DNA from: Diphasiastrum complanatum
Lineage: Eukaryota; Streptophyta; Lycopodiopsida; Lycopodiales; Lycopodiaceae
Direction: 5' to 3'
Assembly: GCA_029204225.1 (NCBI GenBank)
Contig: CM055102.1
Span: 45,827,676-45,891,675 of the forward strand
DNA length: 64,000 nucleotides
Under the pieces are notes generated by a model. The model worked only from the letters and a program-made list of their open reading frames with translations, was not told the origin of the DNA and did not search any database. This document shows, one piece after another, positions 33,342 to 44,753 of this stretch. How positions within the stretch are numbered: the first letter of the stretch is position 1; each line of letters begins with the position of its first letter. A program made the position numbers and the translations under genes.

Positions 33342-36300
33342 ATGGATCAAACCAATGAAAACCCAATATTTGATCTATCAAACCCATCCAATGTGGCACA
33401 AGCTCTTGAACTATTATACCAACAAATTCAAGCCACTAATAAGCAACTTCTTGAAACTAATCAAAGAAACCAAGACTTAGAGTCTAGGTTAGCCAATCAG
33501 AAGAAACATGTAGTTCCACCTCTTGTAAAAGTGTTCAAGGGAGAGAAGAAGGATAGGAACTTACAAGTGGTAAGTTCTTGGTTGAATGTTTGGAACAAAT
33601 ACTTTGCCATGAACAAATTTCCTGAATCTGAGAAGTTATCCACTGTCACTATGTTCCTTGAAGGAAGAGCCTTAGTTTGGTGGGATGACTTAGTTGCAAA
33701 GGGCAATCAACCTTGTACATGGGATGAATTTTGCAAGCTTTTTAGGGATTATTTTCTACCACTTTTAGATGACTATGAACACTTCCAAAAGTTGAGTCAT
33801 CTAACCATGAATAAAGGTTTGGAACAGTTTATTCAAGATTTTCATGATTACCTGAATCCACTTTATAGTGATATTCCGCCTAAGGTACAAATGTTAATGT
33901 TTATTGATGGGTTACCAAAAGATTATCAAGTGGATGTTCGTAGGAACCATCCAAAAACCCTAGAAGATGCTATTAGGGCTGCAAAATACTTTGATGACAC
34001 ACCTAAGCCACCTAGGGGTCAACAGCCTAATGAGCAGAAAAAAGGTTTTCAATTTAAGAGGAAGGATAGGGAAGTTGTTAATGAAACACATCCCAATTCC
34101 AACAATCCTAAGAAAACCAAGAAAAACTTTAAAAAACATCATGGTGGCAATGATAAAGCTGAAGCTCGTAAGAAGAACCTGTGCTTCAAGTGCAATGGTG
34201 AGGGTCACCTTGCACGTGATTGCGTCAAAAAACAAGCTTCAACCTTAGGTAATCTATCTCGAAGTAATGAGATGGATGTTTGTTTCTTTAGTTCTTTAGT
34301 TTTTGGTCCTAATGACCTTATTTGCATTAAAGGTAAAGCTAATGATCAAGTTGTTAATGTTTTTTTTGACACGGGATCCACTCATAACTTTATTAATGTA
34401 AATTTGGTGCAGACGCTAAACCTTCCTACCAAAAAAAGTGAGAAAAAATACCGTGTGACAATGGCATCGGGAAGTAATTCCGATTTGATGGATTTTATTG
34501 TTCCTGATGTAGAATTGCACGTTCAGGATTACTCTGAAAAACTAGAATTCCATGTTGTTCAATTAGCTAATGTAGATATTGTTCTTGGGCAACAATGGCA
34601 TTTTGATAAGAACAAATCATTGAGAATTAATTTTGTTGAAAAATCTTTATCTTTTATGCATAAGAATTCTTTAATTAAGATCAAGGCTAGTTTAAGTGTT
34701 GACACTAAAAATGTTAACCCTTATTCTAAACAAGAACTTTTTATTATGAAGAATTCTGATTTTAAAGTTTATTTATGTTTTCATAATGATATCATTTGCT
34801 CCAATGATGAAGAACTTAACATAAATGCCATGAATATATCCAATGAGAACACTACAGAATTTGAAGCCTGTAATGAACTTAGGCAGGAATTCAATGATGT
34901 TTTTTTAGACCTTCCTGTAGGTTTACCACCAAAAAGGACAGTTGATCATAAAATTGACCTAATACCTGGAGCGATTCCAATTGCACAGCGTCCTTATAGG
35001 ATGAGTGCATCGGAAGAGGCTGAGGTAAATAGGCAATTACATGATTACCTGAAAAAGAGGTGGGTACATCCTAGTAAGTCTCCTTGGGCATCACCAGTGG
35101 TTCTGGTGGCCAAGAAGGATGGGACTATAAGGTTTTGCGTCGACTTTAAGAAATTGAACAAGGTAACCGTTAAGAATAGATATCCACTGCCGCGGATGGA
35201 TGATCTAATAGACTATCTTGGTGGTGCTGGGTACTTTACCAAGATAGATTTAAGATCGGACTACCATCAGATACGCATTAAGGCAGAAGATATACCAAAA
35301 ATCGGGTTTTGAACTCGCTTTGGTCACTACGAATTTTTGGTGTTGCCTTTTGGTTTGACCAATGCGCCGACAACTTTCCAACAAATGATGAACGATTTGT
35401 TCAGGCCATATTTGGGAAGATTCGTAGTGGTATTCTTAGATGATATCCTAGTGTTCAGTAAGACTTTGGCGGAACATAAAGAGCATCTTAGGATTGTCTT
35501 GGACATTCTAAGAAGGGAAAAGCTCTTTGCCAAGGAGTCTAAGTGTGACTTTTTTGCTAAGGAATTGTCTTACTTGGGACATAAGATTTCCGAACGGGGG
35601 GTGGAGATTGAGACTGATTGTATCCAGAGGGTTATTGATTGGCCTATTCTCACCACAGTTCGAGAAATCAAGTCTTTTTTGGGGGTTTGTGGGATTTTTT
35701 CATCGGCATATTCCCCAATTTGCTCGATTGGCATTTCCCCTTACCCAGGCCTTGAAAGGCTATAAGAAGCTAAGCCGGGGGGCTAAGAGTCCACTAGTGG
35801 TGTGGACGGAGGATATGAATAATTGTTTTGAGTTGCTTAAGAAAAGTGTCACTTCGGCACCAATACTAATCATTGGCGATCCTAATAAGACTTTTGTGGT
35901 TAGGACCGATGCCAGTGATTATGCTATTGGAGCTGTTTTGATGTAGGATGGACATCTTGTGGCTTATGAAAGCAAGGAACTCAATCCTGCTCAGTCTAGG
36001 TATTGTACCTATGAGAAGGAACTGTTTGCAATTGTTCATTCCTTGAAAATTTGACGACATTATTTGTATGGAGCCAGATTTGAAGTTTTGACGGATCATC
36101 AGACTCTTTGATATTTCTGTGATGCTACAGATTTAAAGGGGAGGCAAGCTAGATGGGCTGAGCTGATGCAAATCTTTGACTTTTCTATACGTTATTGTAA
36201 AGGAAGTCAAAATACTCTAGCGGATGCTTTGAGTCGGTTACCGGTTATTAATCGATTGTGCTTTACTATTATAGAACCGGAGTTGTTTCAGTCTCTTCAA

Positions 36301-37717
36301 GGACTATATGAGTCCGATCTTTTTTTTGGAAAGTATTGGCAACAAGTACTTTTGGGGGTCGATTCAGGGTTGCAAGATTCCTCGAATCAGGGAAAGACTG
36401 AAACGGATTTCCTAATTTGAAACAGGATTTTGTTTCGTAAAGGAAAGGTGTGTGTACTGGAGAATGACACTGTAAGGGCCCAAATCTTGCATGAGTGTCA
36501 TGATAGTCCATGCGCAGGACATCCGGGTATACAAAGAACACTTGACTTAGTTCAAAGGCAATTTTGGTAGCCTAAGATGAAAAGTCAGGTAGAGGCCTAT
36601 GTACTTAAATGTACTAAGTGCCAGTTAAATAAAGCAGAGAGGCTAAAAGCTAGTGGCCTATTACATCATTTAGATATTCCTACCGGAAAGTGGGAAAGTA
36701 TATCTATGGATTTTGTGGTCGGGCTTCCACGTACAGGGAAGGGCCACGATTCGGTTTGGGTCATTGTTGACATACTTACAAAGTTTGCTCAATTTATCCC
36801 AATGAAAACTATTGTTAAAGCTTCAGAACTAGCTCAATGTTGTTGAGAAGCTTTTTCGACTATACGGGCTGCCTTGCGATATTGTCAGTGACCGTGACCC
36901 AAAATTCACTGGGAATTTTTGGCAAGCAGTATTTGAGAAGTTGGAAACAACTTTAAGTTTAAGTTCTACAGATCATCCGGAATCAGACGGTCAAACGGAA
37001 AGGACCAATCAGACGATGGAGGATATGCTTCGAGCATATGTGGGCCATCAGCAGTCTGATTGGGAACAGTACCTTCCACTGGTGGAATTTGCATACAATA
37101 GCGCAAAAAATTCAGCGACCGGATTCAGCCCTTTCATGCTTATGTATGGTTTTCAACCTCGATCACCAATTAGTGTTGGCACGAAAAACCTATGGGTGCA
37201 AGCCGCAGCTGATTTCCTTGCGGATATGCAAGAAATGTTACAGCTGGCTAAAGATAGCATAAGGAGTGCCCAGGACAGGGCAAGGCACTATGCTGATCTA
37301 TCTCGAAAGCACAAGGTATTCATGGTCAATGACTGGGTGTTTTTGAGAGTCCCTAGTCACTCTAGGGGCTTGAAAACTATTAAGTGTGCAAAGTTGGCAC
37401 CTAGGTATTGCGGTCCTTTTAAGGTTATCCAAGTGATAAACAAGGTCGCATACAAACTAGAACTTTCAGCTAACGTTGGATTTCATCCTGTTTTCCACGT
37501 TAGTAAGTTGAAACCCTCGTTGGGGGTTGGGGAGACCCTGGTCCATGTGGAAGATCTAGTGGAACTTCTTTGTGATGAGTACGTGAGTGAACCACCTGAA
37601 CCCGAGGCGATTGTTAATAGCCGGCAGAGAACTCTACGGAGTAGAGTGCTTCGAGATTTTTTAGTCAGGTGGGGGGGGGGAATCAGAAGAGGAGGATACC
37701 TGAGAAAAGGAGGCTGA
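33342..37717 (+). pseudogene. Chromovirus gag-pol polyprotein (interrupted)
   Basis: Frame opens at ATG 33342 and reads gag ([18 protein letters not shown]), zinc knuckle [14 protein letters not shown] (about 34180-34225), protease [10 protein letters not shown] (about 34360), RT ([14 protein letters not shown]; catalytic FLDDILVF near 35430), RNase H (RTDASDYAIGAVL near 35905), integrase zinc-binding and core, GPF/Y-like YCGPFKV near 37408 and a chromodomain-like tail (PEAIVNSRQRTLRSRVLRDF near 37600). The unbroken part is 656 codons, ending at a TGA at 35310 in RT. Further breaks: a one-base shift near 35695; stops at 35944, near 36052, 36108, 36418 and 36568; and a shift near 36842. Most stops fit a C-to-T or G-to-A change of an Arg, Gln or Trp codon. 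The tail ends in a G run (37670-37680) where the frame is probably shifted. When intact such proteins capsid the RNA, copy it and integrate it. Confidence 0.93.
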
Positions 37718-37767
37718 TCTCCAAAAGAATTTTTTAAATTTTTCCCTACAAGAAAAAATTTAAGTTT

Positions 37768-37779
37768 AGGGGGAAGGAA
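37768..37779 (+). other. Polypurine tract of the chromovirus
   Basis: AGGGGGAAGGAA immediately before the 3' LTR. Confidence 0.9.
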
Positions 37780-38857
37780 TGTTATATACCTATGTAACTA
37801 GCAGTACTTCAGAACCCTAATAGTCCATTTAGTGTTGGGGGCTATATGGCAAGGTACCCTTAGGATTAAGGGTATGTACCCTTGGATAAGGACAGACAAG
37901 TGACTATACCTTAGTTGGAGGTATGGGGTCACGTGACCCTTGGATAAGAGGTACCCTTACTATTAAGGATAGGTGCCTTAGATTAAGGTACTAGTGTCCT
38001 TGATTAAGGACAGATAGGTGTCTATGCCTTGGATGGAGGTATGGAACCTAGTGAGGTGTTAGAAAGTCATTGGATGACTATTTTTCTAAACCTTGGGCCT
38101 CAACCTTGAACCATATCACTTTATTGGTCTAGGACCAAAGTATACTTGCACAACTTGGGCAATGGGACCTAGTAGGAGGGCGCCCTTCTAAAGTGTCCAT
38201 TGAGTCCCCAACTCCCACAAGAAAGGCATTCAAAGAGTCATAGGTTATGGAAGGAGTCTCTTGACATTCCATAAGCCTATGGAGGCTCTTGGAGATTCTT
38301 TAACTCCCCTAGGCTTCTCTCTCTCTCATTGGATGAGCATGGAACTCCTTAGTGCATTGGGGGGTCCATGGGCCATCTATATGAGGGTAGTAGGGCGCCC
38401 ATTGTGGAGGGGAGATCTCTCTTGCTTGCTTGGCTTATGCTCTGGTGTTGCTACTAGTGTGTAGAGTGCTTTCTTGTGGTAGTATGCTTGAGGTTTGGAT
38501 CTTGCTTATGGTATGGGACATAAGTAGGGTTTGGATCTTGAGTATGCTATGGAGTGTTGTGGTATGCTTGTGATTTGTTTATGGTTAGCAAGGGGGTGCT
38601 AGATAGGTCTTGCTTGGAGCTTGGATCTAGCTATGGTTGGGTGGTGAATACTTGAGGCCAGCTTGTTATCTATTTTTGTGTTTAAAGAGTAGGGACACAG
38701 GTGGAGGAGAGATCCTTGGAGGCTTGCAGATCCTTACTTGTAGGTGGAGGCATTCTAGCTTGGAGTTGGGAAGCATCTTGAAGCTTGCAGGTTGCTTGGA
38801 GGACATTTGGAGGCTCTACCTTGGATTTGGAGGACTTCCTCACCGCTACTTGTAAAA
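37780..38857 (+). repeat. 3' LTR of the chromovirus
   Basis: TGTTATATACC...CTTGTAAAA, 1078 bp, followed by GTTCT. Confidence 0.92.
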
Positions 38858-38862
38858 GTTCT

Positions 38863-39464
38863 GCTCTCATAAAATCTAACATCTCTGACTGTCTTCACAA
38901 TGTTTGTGTCTGGCATGTAGACTTTGTAGTATGACGAATTGTTGTCACATCCTACCAGATATCCTCGTTCAACTTTCTCATCAAGCTTCTTTTGAAGCTT
39001 ATCAGGTATATGTGCACAGCCAAAGATTCTGATGTGAGATAGATTGGGTTTTCTACCCCACCATAATTCATGTGGTGTCGTGTGAGGGACACCAAACTTC
39101 CCTGTCTTGTTCTGAATGTATGCTGCTGTAGCTACTGCTTCAGCCCATAGTACTCTTGGAGCTTTCAAGTATGCCATCATGCATTTGGCAGCTTCCATTA
39201 GGGTCCTATTCTTTCTTTCTACAACACCGTTGTGCTGTAGTGTGTAAGCTGCAGTCCTTCTATGAATGATACCACGATCATTGCAGAAGTCAGTGAAGTG
39301 ATTCGAGATGTATTCGCCACCTCGATCTGTCCTGATCTGCTTCACTTTGTTGCCAGCGCATCTCTCTGCCCAATTCACATACTCTGTGAATTAGTCAAAT
39401 GCTTCTGATTTATTCTGAATAAAATATACTCTAACAAATTTATTATAATCATCAATGAAGGTAA
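38863..39464 (-). pseudogene. Host copia element: integrase core, second part
   Basis: Reading leftward from the insertion at 39464: the integrase core with RTDRGGEYISNHF (second catalytic Asp) near 39320 and NGVVERKNRTL (catalytic Glu) near 39215, then the C-terminal region (FGCAHIPDKLQKKLDEK). One stop lies near 39390. The frame stays open until it meets the chromovirus LTR at 38862. In-frame continuity is restored at both insertion points when each insert and one TSD copy are removed. Confidence 0.92.
39460..39464. repeat. Target-site duplication GGTAA (left)
   Basis: GGTAA precedes the left LTR and recurs at 44749-44753. Confidence 0.92.
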
Positions 39465-40099
39465 TGTGAAGGATTTCAGATCATTCAAGATCCAATCCAT
39501 GTCCCAAATCTTTGGTTACAATAAGGAGCAAACCAACAATCCTGCCAATGTAGAAAAATCAGCATCTACATACAAAATGAGATGCAAACTCTAAGAGATA
39601 TTGATCAAACATGAACCAAAATATAAAATATGTTTGTTGTCCGTACAATTACAGTACCCTACTGTATTTCACACGTGTGGAACCGAGAATAGCAATAGAT
39701 AATCATTCTACACATAGAATTGCAAGATAACACCAAGATAGTGCACCAATGAGTAGTAGAACCCAAAGAGAACCATGTATAATGATGAAATGAGAGATAG
39801 AAGAGAGAAGATGTGTCTCTCCACGAGTTACATCCTTTTATAGAGTTTCCAAACCCTATTTGGCCACTTGGATTTCCCTCCAAAATGTAAACCCTACTAT
39901 TTTTGGGTCTAGATTCAATGTACCCAACGTTCAAATTTGAATCTCTCTCAAACTCGACTACCAACTTTTCCACACTTTCCAAAAGTGTTTATTGAATGTA
40001 TTTTAAACTAATATAACTTCAAAAAGTGAGTTTTGGCCTCTTATTGACAATTTACCAAAATGTAACTAAACTAGACTAAACTAGTTGAAATCTCTCACA
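39465..40099 (-). repeat. 3' LTR of the 997-codon copia derivative
   Basis: TGTGAAGGATTTCAG...AAATCTCTCACA on the plus strand, 635 bp. On the minus strand a TATA box CTATAAAAGG lies at 39834-39843. It lacks 19 bases (TTTATCTCTAAGTCTAAAA region) present in the other LTR. Confidence 0.93.
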
Positions 40100-40532
40100 C
40101 TCCCTCTTCAACTAGTTTTGGCATAGTTTTAACAATAGAACTTTGATCCAACTTTAGAATGATCTCCATCCTAAGTATAGATATTCTTTCTAAGGTTCTA
40201 AAGTATCTTTCATAATTGATATAGAGAATAGTGTCCAAATTGGATGCTTCACTATTTCTTACATCAATTTTACACATCAAGATATAACTAGAACATGAAG
40301 AACCAAATAGAATGTGAATGAAATGATTCCTCCATGTTTGAAACTTTGAACTCTCTGGAAAATTACAGCAACCAAACAATAAATGTGAGTGATGACCATT
40401 TGCTTGCTTGTCTCCTCCAACTTTGTCCTTTCTTGATATGTCTCCACCATAAAACTCCATGAATGAGCCTCCATCTCCATCTTGCCACAAGATATCATCA
40501 ACACTTATGACTTGGCCATGAATGAGTGACAT
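40095..40532 (-). CDS. Small downstream ORF of the copia derivative
   Basis: 145 codons starting inside the end of the 997-codon frame, in another frame, and ending at the polypurine tract. No motif recognised. In autonomous copia elements RNase H would end here; this may be its frameshifted remnant or unselected sequence. Confidence 0.35.
   Translation of the reverse strand: MSLIHGQVISVDDILWQDGDGGSFMEFYGGDISRKDKVGGDKQANGHHSHLLFGCCNFPESSKFQTWRNHFIHILFGSSCSSYILMCKIDVRNSEASNLDTILYINYERYFRTLERISILRMEIILKLDQSSIVKTMPKLVEEGV
40100..40109 (-). other. Polypurine tract
   Basis: GAAGAGGGAG on the minus strand, adjacent to the 3' LTR. Confidence 0.88.
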
Positions 40533-43498
40533 AATGAACTTCTAATAGCTTCATTTCCATTAGCAAAACCAACCAAGAATGCTAGTACAACTCCAACAAT
40601 AGGATATTGCAAGACAATGTAGCTAGTTTGTCCATATCTTGACAATTTGCACACATCCACATGAAATAGCTCAAACATGAGATAGAACAGGTAAAGTAAA
40701 CTTGAACAGAACTTCCTTGCTGCTCCTTTGACCTTACTTGAGTCTTCAATAAGTTGTAAAAACAGATCCATAACATCTTTGCCAAATAACCTTCCTTTGA
40801 TGCTCTTGACTAGCTCCAAATTGCCACCTTTCCTTTTGTGTTGTTGAAGCCCTTTGAGACCAACCTCTTGATCTTCCTCTTGACCATCAAAGTCATTGAA
40901 CAAAATTTGTTTTCCAGATCCATTACTTGCTTTTCCAGTATGAAAACCATGAGAACCAATATCCACTTGCATAGCATCATCTACACAAGATAATTCTCCA
41001 AAACATGTGAATAAAGCAAAGTGTGTCGCTTCCACTTGCTTACCTTTCTCTTGATCATTAAAGATATCAAAGATATGAATATCTTCAGACCTGAACCTTT
41101 GAAAATACTCCCTCTCAAACATATGATCTAGATCCAACAAGATCTCAACATTGCTTGCTCTCGAATTTCCACAAAGGTTAGTGAAAACTATGTCATTAAT
41201 GTCACCATCATAAATGAAAAGATAGATTCCAAACTTTCCATCCAACATGAAGTAGAGTAGGTGAAGATGAGTATCAAACCTAATAAATCCAGCCCTCTTG
41301 AGTCCATAACAAACCTCAATAAACTCACCAATGAGATCTCCCTTGCCTTGAAGAAATTGCCTCTCGATTTGCTCCATGTAGTCTTCTCCAACCAACCTTT
41401 TGCCATCTTGATCATGAGTGATCAATTCACAATCATAGAATCCTTTGAGTTGATGAAGAGATGTGAGATCCATGCCTTGGATCTTCCCAAGAACCAATCT
41501 TCCATTGCTCTTTCCTTCATAAGACTCCCTCTTAATGATTGCATCATAAGAAGTAGAAATCTCAAAAACATTAGAAGCCATGAAAAAAATGATTAGTACC
41601 TTCAACATAAGGATGATTGAAGTACTCTCTTTCTTCCAACAAGAACTTCTATTCAATGTTTTAGGTACTGAATCATATGATAATGATTCTTCTTCACTAT
41701 CATTCACAATGACATCATTCAAAGTACATCCTACTTTGAACTCTTCACATACTTCTCTTCTTCTTGACTTGTGACTATCTCCCTCACTTGATAGAACCAT
41801 TTGATCTACTCTCTTTATGAAGACATGTGACTCCACTTGCTGGAAAAATGACTTTCTTCGAATCATAACAAAAGAATGTAGAAGAACCACCGCCTTCATG
41901 CATGCACCTAGCAACATCCTTTTCCATATGATCAAAGAAATCATTACAACAATCTTTTCCAAGGAAGAACCTTCACCTCCATTGATGAAGTTAGCTCTTT
42001 CCTTACCTTTTGCATGCTTGCACTTGCCATGAAGAACCATTGAAACACCATCATTATCCTCAAGACTAGCCAAGTTAGCACAAAGATGAACATCTCCAAG
42101 AAGCATATTAGATCTTGAACTAGATCTAGCATAAGGAAGCTTGTTAGACTTTGCATAAGATCCACCAATCTTATTGATGCTAAAAGGTAACTTTGGAAAG
42201 TTGAGACCAATCTCCTTTTCCATTGCATCCTTTTTGTTAGCCATAACAAAAGCATCAAGCTTGAAAAGTCTACCTTGTCTATTGCCCCTAGCAACCAAGA
42301 TTTCTTCCTTTGTAATGAAACAAGCATCACCACCAAACTTTACCATGTATCCTTTCTTTATCATTTGACCAACACTTAGCAAATTCTTTGAAAGTGAAGG
42401 AATGTAAAGAACACCATCAAGTCTTGCTTTCCTATTAGTAGAGAGACAAATAGGAATTGAACCAATACCTTCAATCACACACTCACCACCATTGGCCATG
42501 TGAATTGCTTTCTTGGCTCTATCATAAGTGACCAAAGAAGTAAAGAACTCCTTGTGACTAGTCATGTGTGAACTAACTCCACTATCAATCCACCATGAAT
42601 CTTTGTCACCTTCACTTGATATTGGACTTGAAGAACACATCAAAAGAGAATCACCACCACCTAGATCCTCATCATTAGTAATAAAGTTGATTTGCTTGCT
42701 ACCTTCATCTCTTTGCTTCTTCAAACATTCATTTGCAAAATGCTCTTTGATTCCACAATAAAAGCATTTCAACTTAGACTTATCTTTCTTTTTGCCAAGA
42801 GAGAAAGTATCACCTTGATCTTGCCCTTTAGACCACTTGCCTTTGCCTTTGCCCTTGAACTTGCCTTTGATGAACATAGCATCCTCTTCATAATGAGATG
42901 TCGATGTAGATCCACCTCCTCTTGATTGAAGCCTATACTCCTCATTCACCAAGATCTCTTGCAAATCCATAATACTTGGCAAAGTCTTTTGAATAGCAAA
43001 ACTTTGAACAAGATTAGCATGATCATCCAACAAGCCATTAAGTATAATTTGAACAAGTTCTACCTCCTTAATGCTTTCATCAATACATGCTAACTCATCA
43101 TTGAATGCTTTAACCCTAAAAACAAAAGCATGAGTACTCTCTTCCTTCTTTTGCAAACTTTGAGAGATTTGCCTCCTAAGAGTAAGCACTCTTGATGTAG
43201 ACTTGGGTTCATAAAGCTTCTTCAAAGCTTCCCAAGCCTCCAAAGATGATGTGCACTTACCAACTTCCTTGAGAAGTTCATTGCTAACATTCATCTTGAT
43301 CATGTGTAGAGCTTTATTTGCTCTCTTGTCATACCTCACTTGATATTGAGGTGCTTGAGGTCTCTCCTCCACACCTTCAACAATCTCCATCAACTCATTC
43401 ATCTCCAATAAGGACTCCATCCTCACCTTCCAAGTAGAATAGTTGATTGAGGTAAGCCTATCATTGCTCTCCAACATAAAGCCTCCACTTGTAGCCAT
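40505..43498 (-). CDS. Gag-protease polyprotein fused to unrecognised and vestigial-pol sequence (997 aa)
   Basis: Start MATSGGFMLESNDRL at 43498, just inside the leader. Residues 1-195 are copia gag (UBN2-like: NYSTWKVRMESLL near 20, LEAWEALKKLYEPKS near 85). A canonical zinc knuckle CFYCGIKEHFANEC lies near 245-258 and the protease WWIDSGVSSHM near 301, with D-S-G intact. After about residue 420, GAG-pre-integrase and integrase core are absent; in their place is low-similarity sequence. Near residue 725 a shrunken RT remnant is visible (VCYGLKRAGFIRFDTH..., IYDGDINDIVFTN) without YVDD. The end (about 959-980, IVLQYPIVGVVLAFLVGF) is strongly hydrophobic, like a membrane segment. The related copia at 6.65 kb keeps integrase and shares the region before this tail (KQ.LFNDFD, NLELVKSIKG). 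A 997-codon open frame in an element with about 2-3% LTR divergence is notable. Confidence 0.85.
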   Translation of the reverse strand: MATSGGFMLESNDRLTSINYSTWKVRMESLLEMNELMEIVEGVEERPQAPQYQVRYDKRANKALHMIKMNVSNELLKEVGKCTSSLEAWEALKKLYEPKSTSRVLTLRRQISQSLQKKEESTHAFVFRVKAFNDELACIDESIKEVELVQIILNGLLDDHANLVQSFAIQKTLPSIMDLQEILVNEEYRLQSRGGGSTSTSHYEEDAMFIKGKFKGKGKGKWSKGQDQGDTFSLGKKKDKSKLKCFYCGIKEHFANECLKKQRDEGSKQINFITNDEDLGGGDSLLMCSSSPISSEGDKDSWWIDSGVSSHMTSHKEFFTSLVTYDRAKKAIHMANGGECVIEGIGSIPICLSTNRKARLDGVLYIPSLSKNLLSVGQMIKKGYMVKFGGDACFITKEEILVARGNRQGRLFKLDAFVMANKKDAMEKEIGLNFPKLPFSINKIGGSYAKSNKLPYARSSSRSNMLLGDVHLCANLASLEDNDGVSMVLHGKCKHAKGKERANFINGGEGSSLEKIVVMISLIIWKRMLLGACMKAVVLLHSFVMIRRKSFFQQVESHVFIKRVDQMVLSSEGDSHKSRRREVCEEFKVGCTLNDVIVNDSEEESLSYDSVPKTLNRSSCWKKESTSIILMLKVLIIFFMASNVFEISTSYDAIIKRESYEGKSNGRLVLGKIQGMDLTSLHQLKGFYDCELITHDQDGKRLVGEDYMEQIERQFLQGKGDLIGEFIEVCYGLKRAGFIRFDTHLHLLYFMLDGKFGIYLFIYDGDINDIVFTNLCGNSRASNVEILLDLDHMFEREYFQRFRSEDIHIFDIFNDQEKGKQVEATHFALFTCFGELSCVDDAMQVDIGSHGFHTGKASNGSGKQILFNDFDGQEEDQEVGLKGLQQHKRKGGNLELVKSIKGRLFGKDVMDLFLQLIEDSSKVKGAARKFCSSLLYLFYLMFELFHVDVCKLSRYGQTSYIVLQYPIVGVVLAFLVGFANGNEAIRSSLCHSFMAKS

Positions 43499-44082
43499 GT
43501 TGAAGTGACCTGATATTCTATTTCAACCTGTTCCAATGCACAAATCACTCTCTTGAATGTCAAAAAATGAACTCAAGAAGAAATCACAAAGATATGGAAC
43601 CTCTCAAATCTCTTCTAGCACTTCTAACTAGAAAATCAACACATAGAATAGTGAGATCTTGATCAACCTATGATCTATCCTCAATCTTATTATTCTTGCC
43701 ACTTCCTAAGATTGAAACACACTCAAATGAAGTTCTATAACCTCACAAACTAGAGATCTAATCAAAATCAGGGTTAAAATAACAAAAAATTGAATATCTC
43801 AAATTCTACATGCAATTTCTAGAAACTTGGTATATCTTCTTGTAGACTCCAATGAGACCTTCCTAATGCACCAAATATCATCTAAATCCAGTAAACCAAG
43901 TGTGAAATCGGAATTGATCAAGTATATAACCCTATATTGGGTTTTGACATACAAAAGATCAATTCTACACATGCAAAAATGCTGATTTTTGAGTAGAGAT
44001 CAATCTAGCATGCTCTAGCATTGGTAACTCCTCCAAATCCTTGCTAAAGATGGTTGATCCTTTAATAACCTGAGACACAAGA
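43499..44082 (-). other. Leader of the copia derivative
   Basis: About 580 bp between primer site and the ATG at 43498; non-coding. Confidence 0.8.
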
Positions 44083-44094
44083 GCTCTGATACCA
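44083..44094 (-). other. Primer-binding site, initiator tRNA-Met
   Basis: GCTCTGATACCA on the plus strand, directly beside the 5' LTR. Confidence 0.94.
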
Positions 44095-44748
44095 TGTGAG
44101 GGATTTCAGATCATTCAAGATCCAATCCATGTCCCAAATCTTTGGTTACAATAAGGAGCAAACCAGCAATCCTGCCAATGTAGAAAAATCAGCATCTACA
44201 TACAAAATGAGATGCAAACTCTAAGAGATATTGATCAAACATGAACCAAAACATAAAATATGTCTGTTGTCCATACAATTACAGTACCCTACTGTATTTC
44301 ACACGTGTGGAACCGAAAATAACAATAAATGATCATTCTACACATAGAATTGCAAGATAACACCAAGATAGTGCACCAATGAGTAGTAGAACCCAAAGAG
44401 AACCATGTATATTGATGAAATGAGAGATAGAAGAGAGAAGATGTGTCTCTTCACGAGTTACATCCTTTTATAGAGTTTCCAAACCCTATTTGGCCACTTG
44501 GCTTTCCCTCCAAAATGTAAACCCTACTATTTTTGGGTCTAGATTCAATGTACCCAAAGTTCAAATTTGAATCTCTCTCAAACTCGACTACCAACTTTCC
44601 CACACTTTCCAAAAGTGTTTATTGAATGTATTTTAAACTAATATAACTTCAAAAAGTTTATCTCTAAGTCTAAAATGAGTTTTGGCCTCTTATTGACAAT
44701 TTACCAAAATGTAACTAAATTAGACTAAAGTAGTTAAAATCTCTCACA
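44095..44748 (-). repeat. 5' LTR of the copia derivative
   Basis: TGTGAGGGATTTCAG...TCTCTCACA on the plus strand, 654 bp, followed by GGTAA. Minus-strand TATA box CTATAAAAGG at 44464-44473. Confidence 0.93.
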
Positions 44749-44753
44749 GGTAA

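Larger units (their letters stand above)
31208..38857 (+). mobile_element. Full-length Ty3/gypsy chromovirus, 7650 bp, disabled
   Basis: Two LTRs of exactly 1078 bp, TSD GTTCT, tRNA-Met primer site, gag-pol and a polypurine tract are all present in order. It is inserted in the copia host between integrase and RT, in opposite orientation. The LTR copies differ at a modest number of positions by eye, so insertion is not recent. The pol frame is broken by several stops and frameshifts, so it is not autonomous now. Confidence 0.95.
39465..44748 (-). mobile_element. Copia-derived LTR element, 5284 bp, with one 997-codon ORF
   Basis: LTRs 39465-40099 and 44095-44748, TSD GGTAA, minus-strand primer site 44083-44094 and polypurine tract 40100-40109. 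It is inserted inside the integrase of the host copia element, same orientation. It carries gag and protease but only vestiges of pol, so it must rely on another element's RT and integrase. The LTRs differ by a 19-bp indel and roughly 15 substitutions by eye. Confidence 0.94.

Noticed and set aside
41261-42925. Several plus-strand frames opposite the 997-codon ORF
   Set aside because: Antisense shadows of the gag-protease frame.
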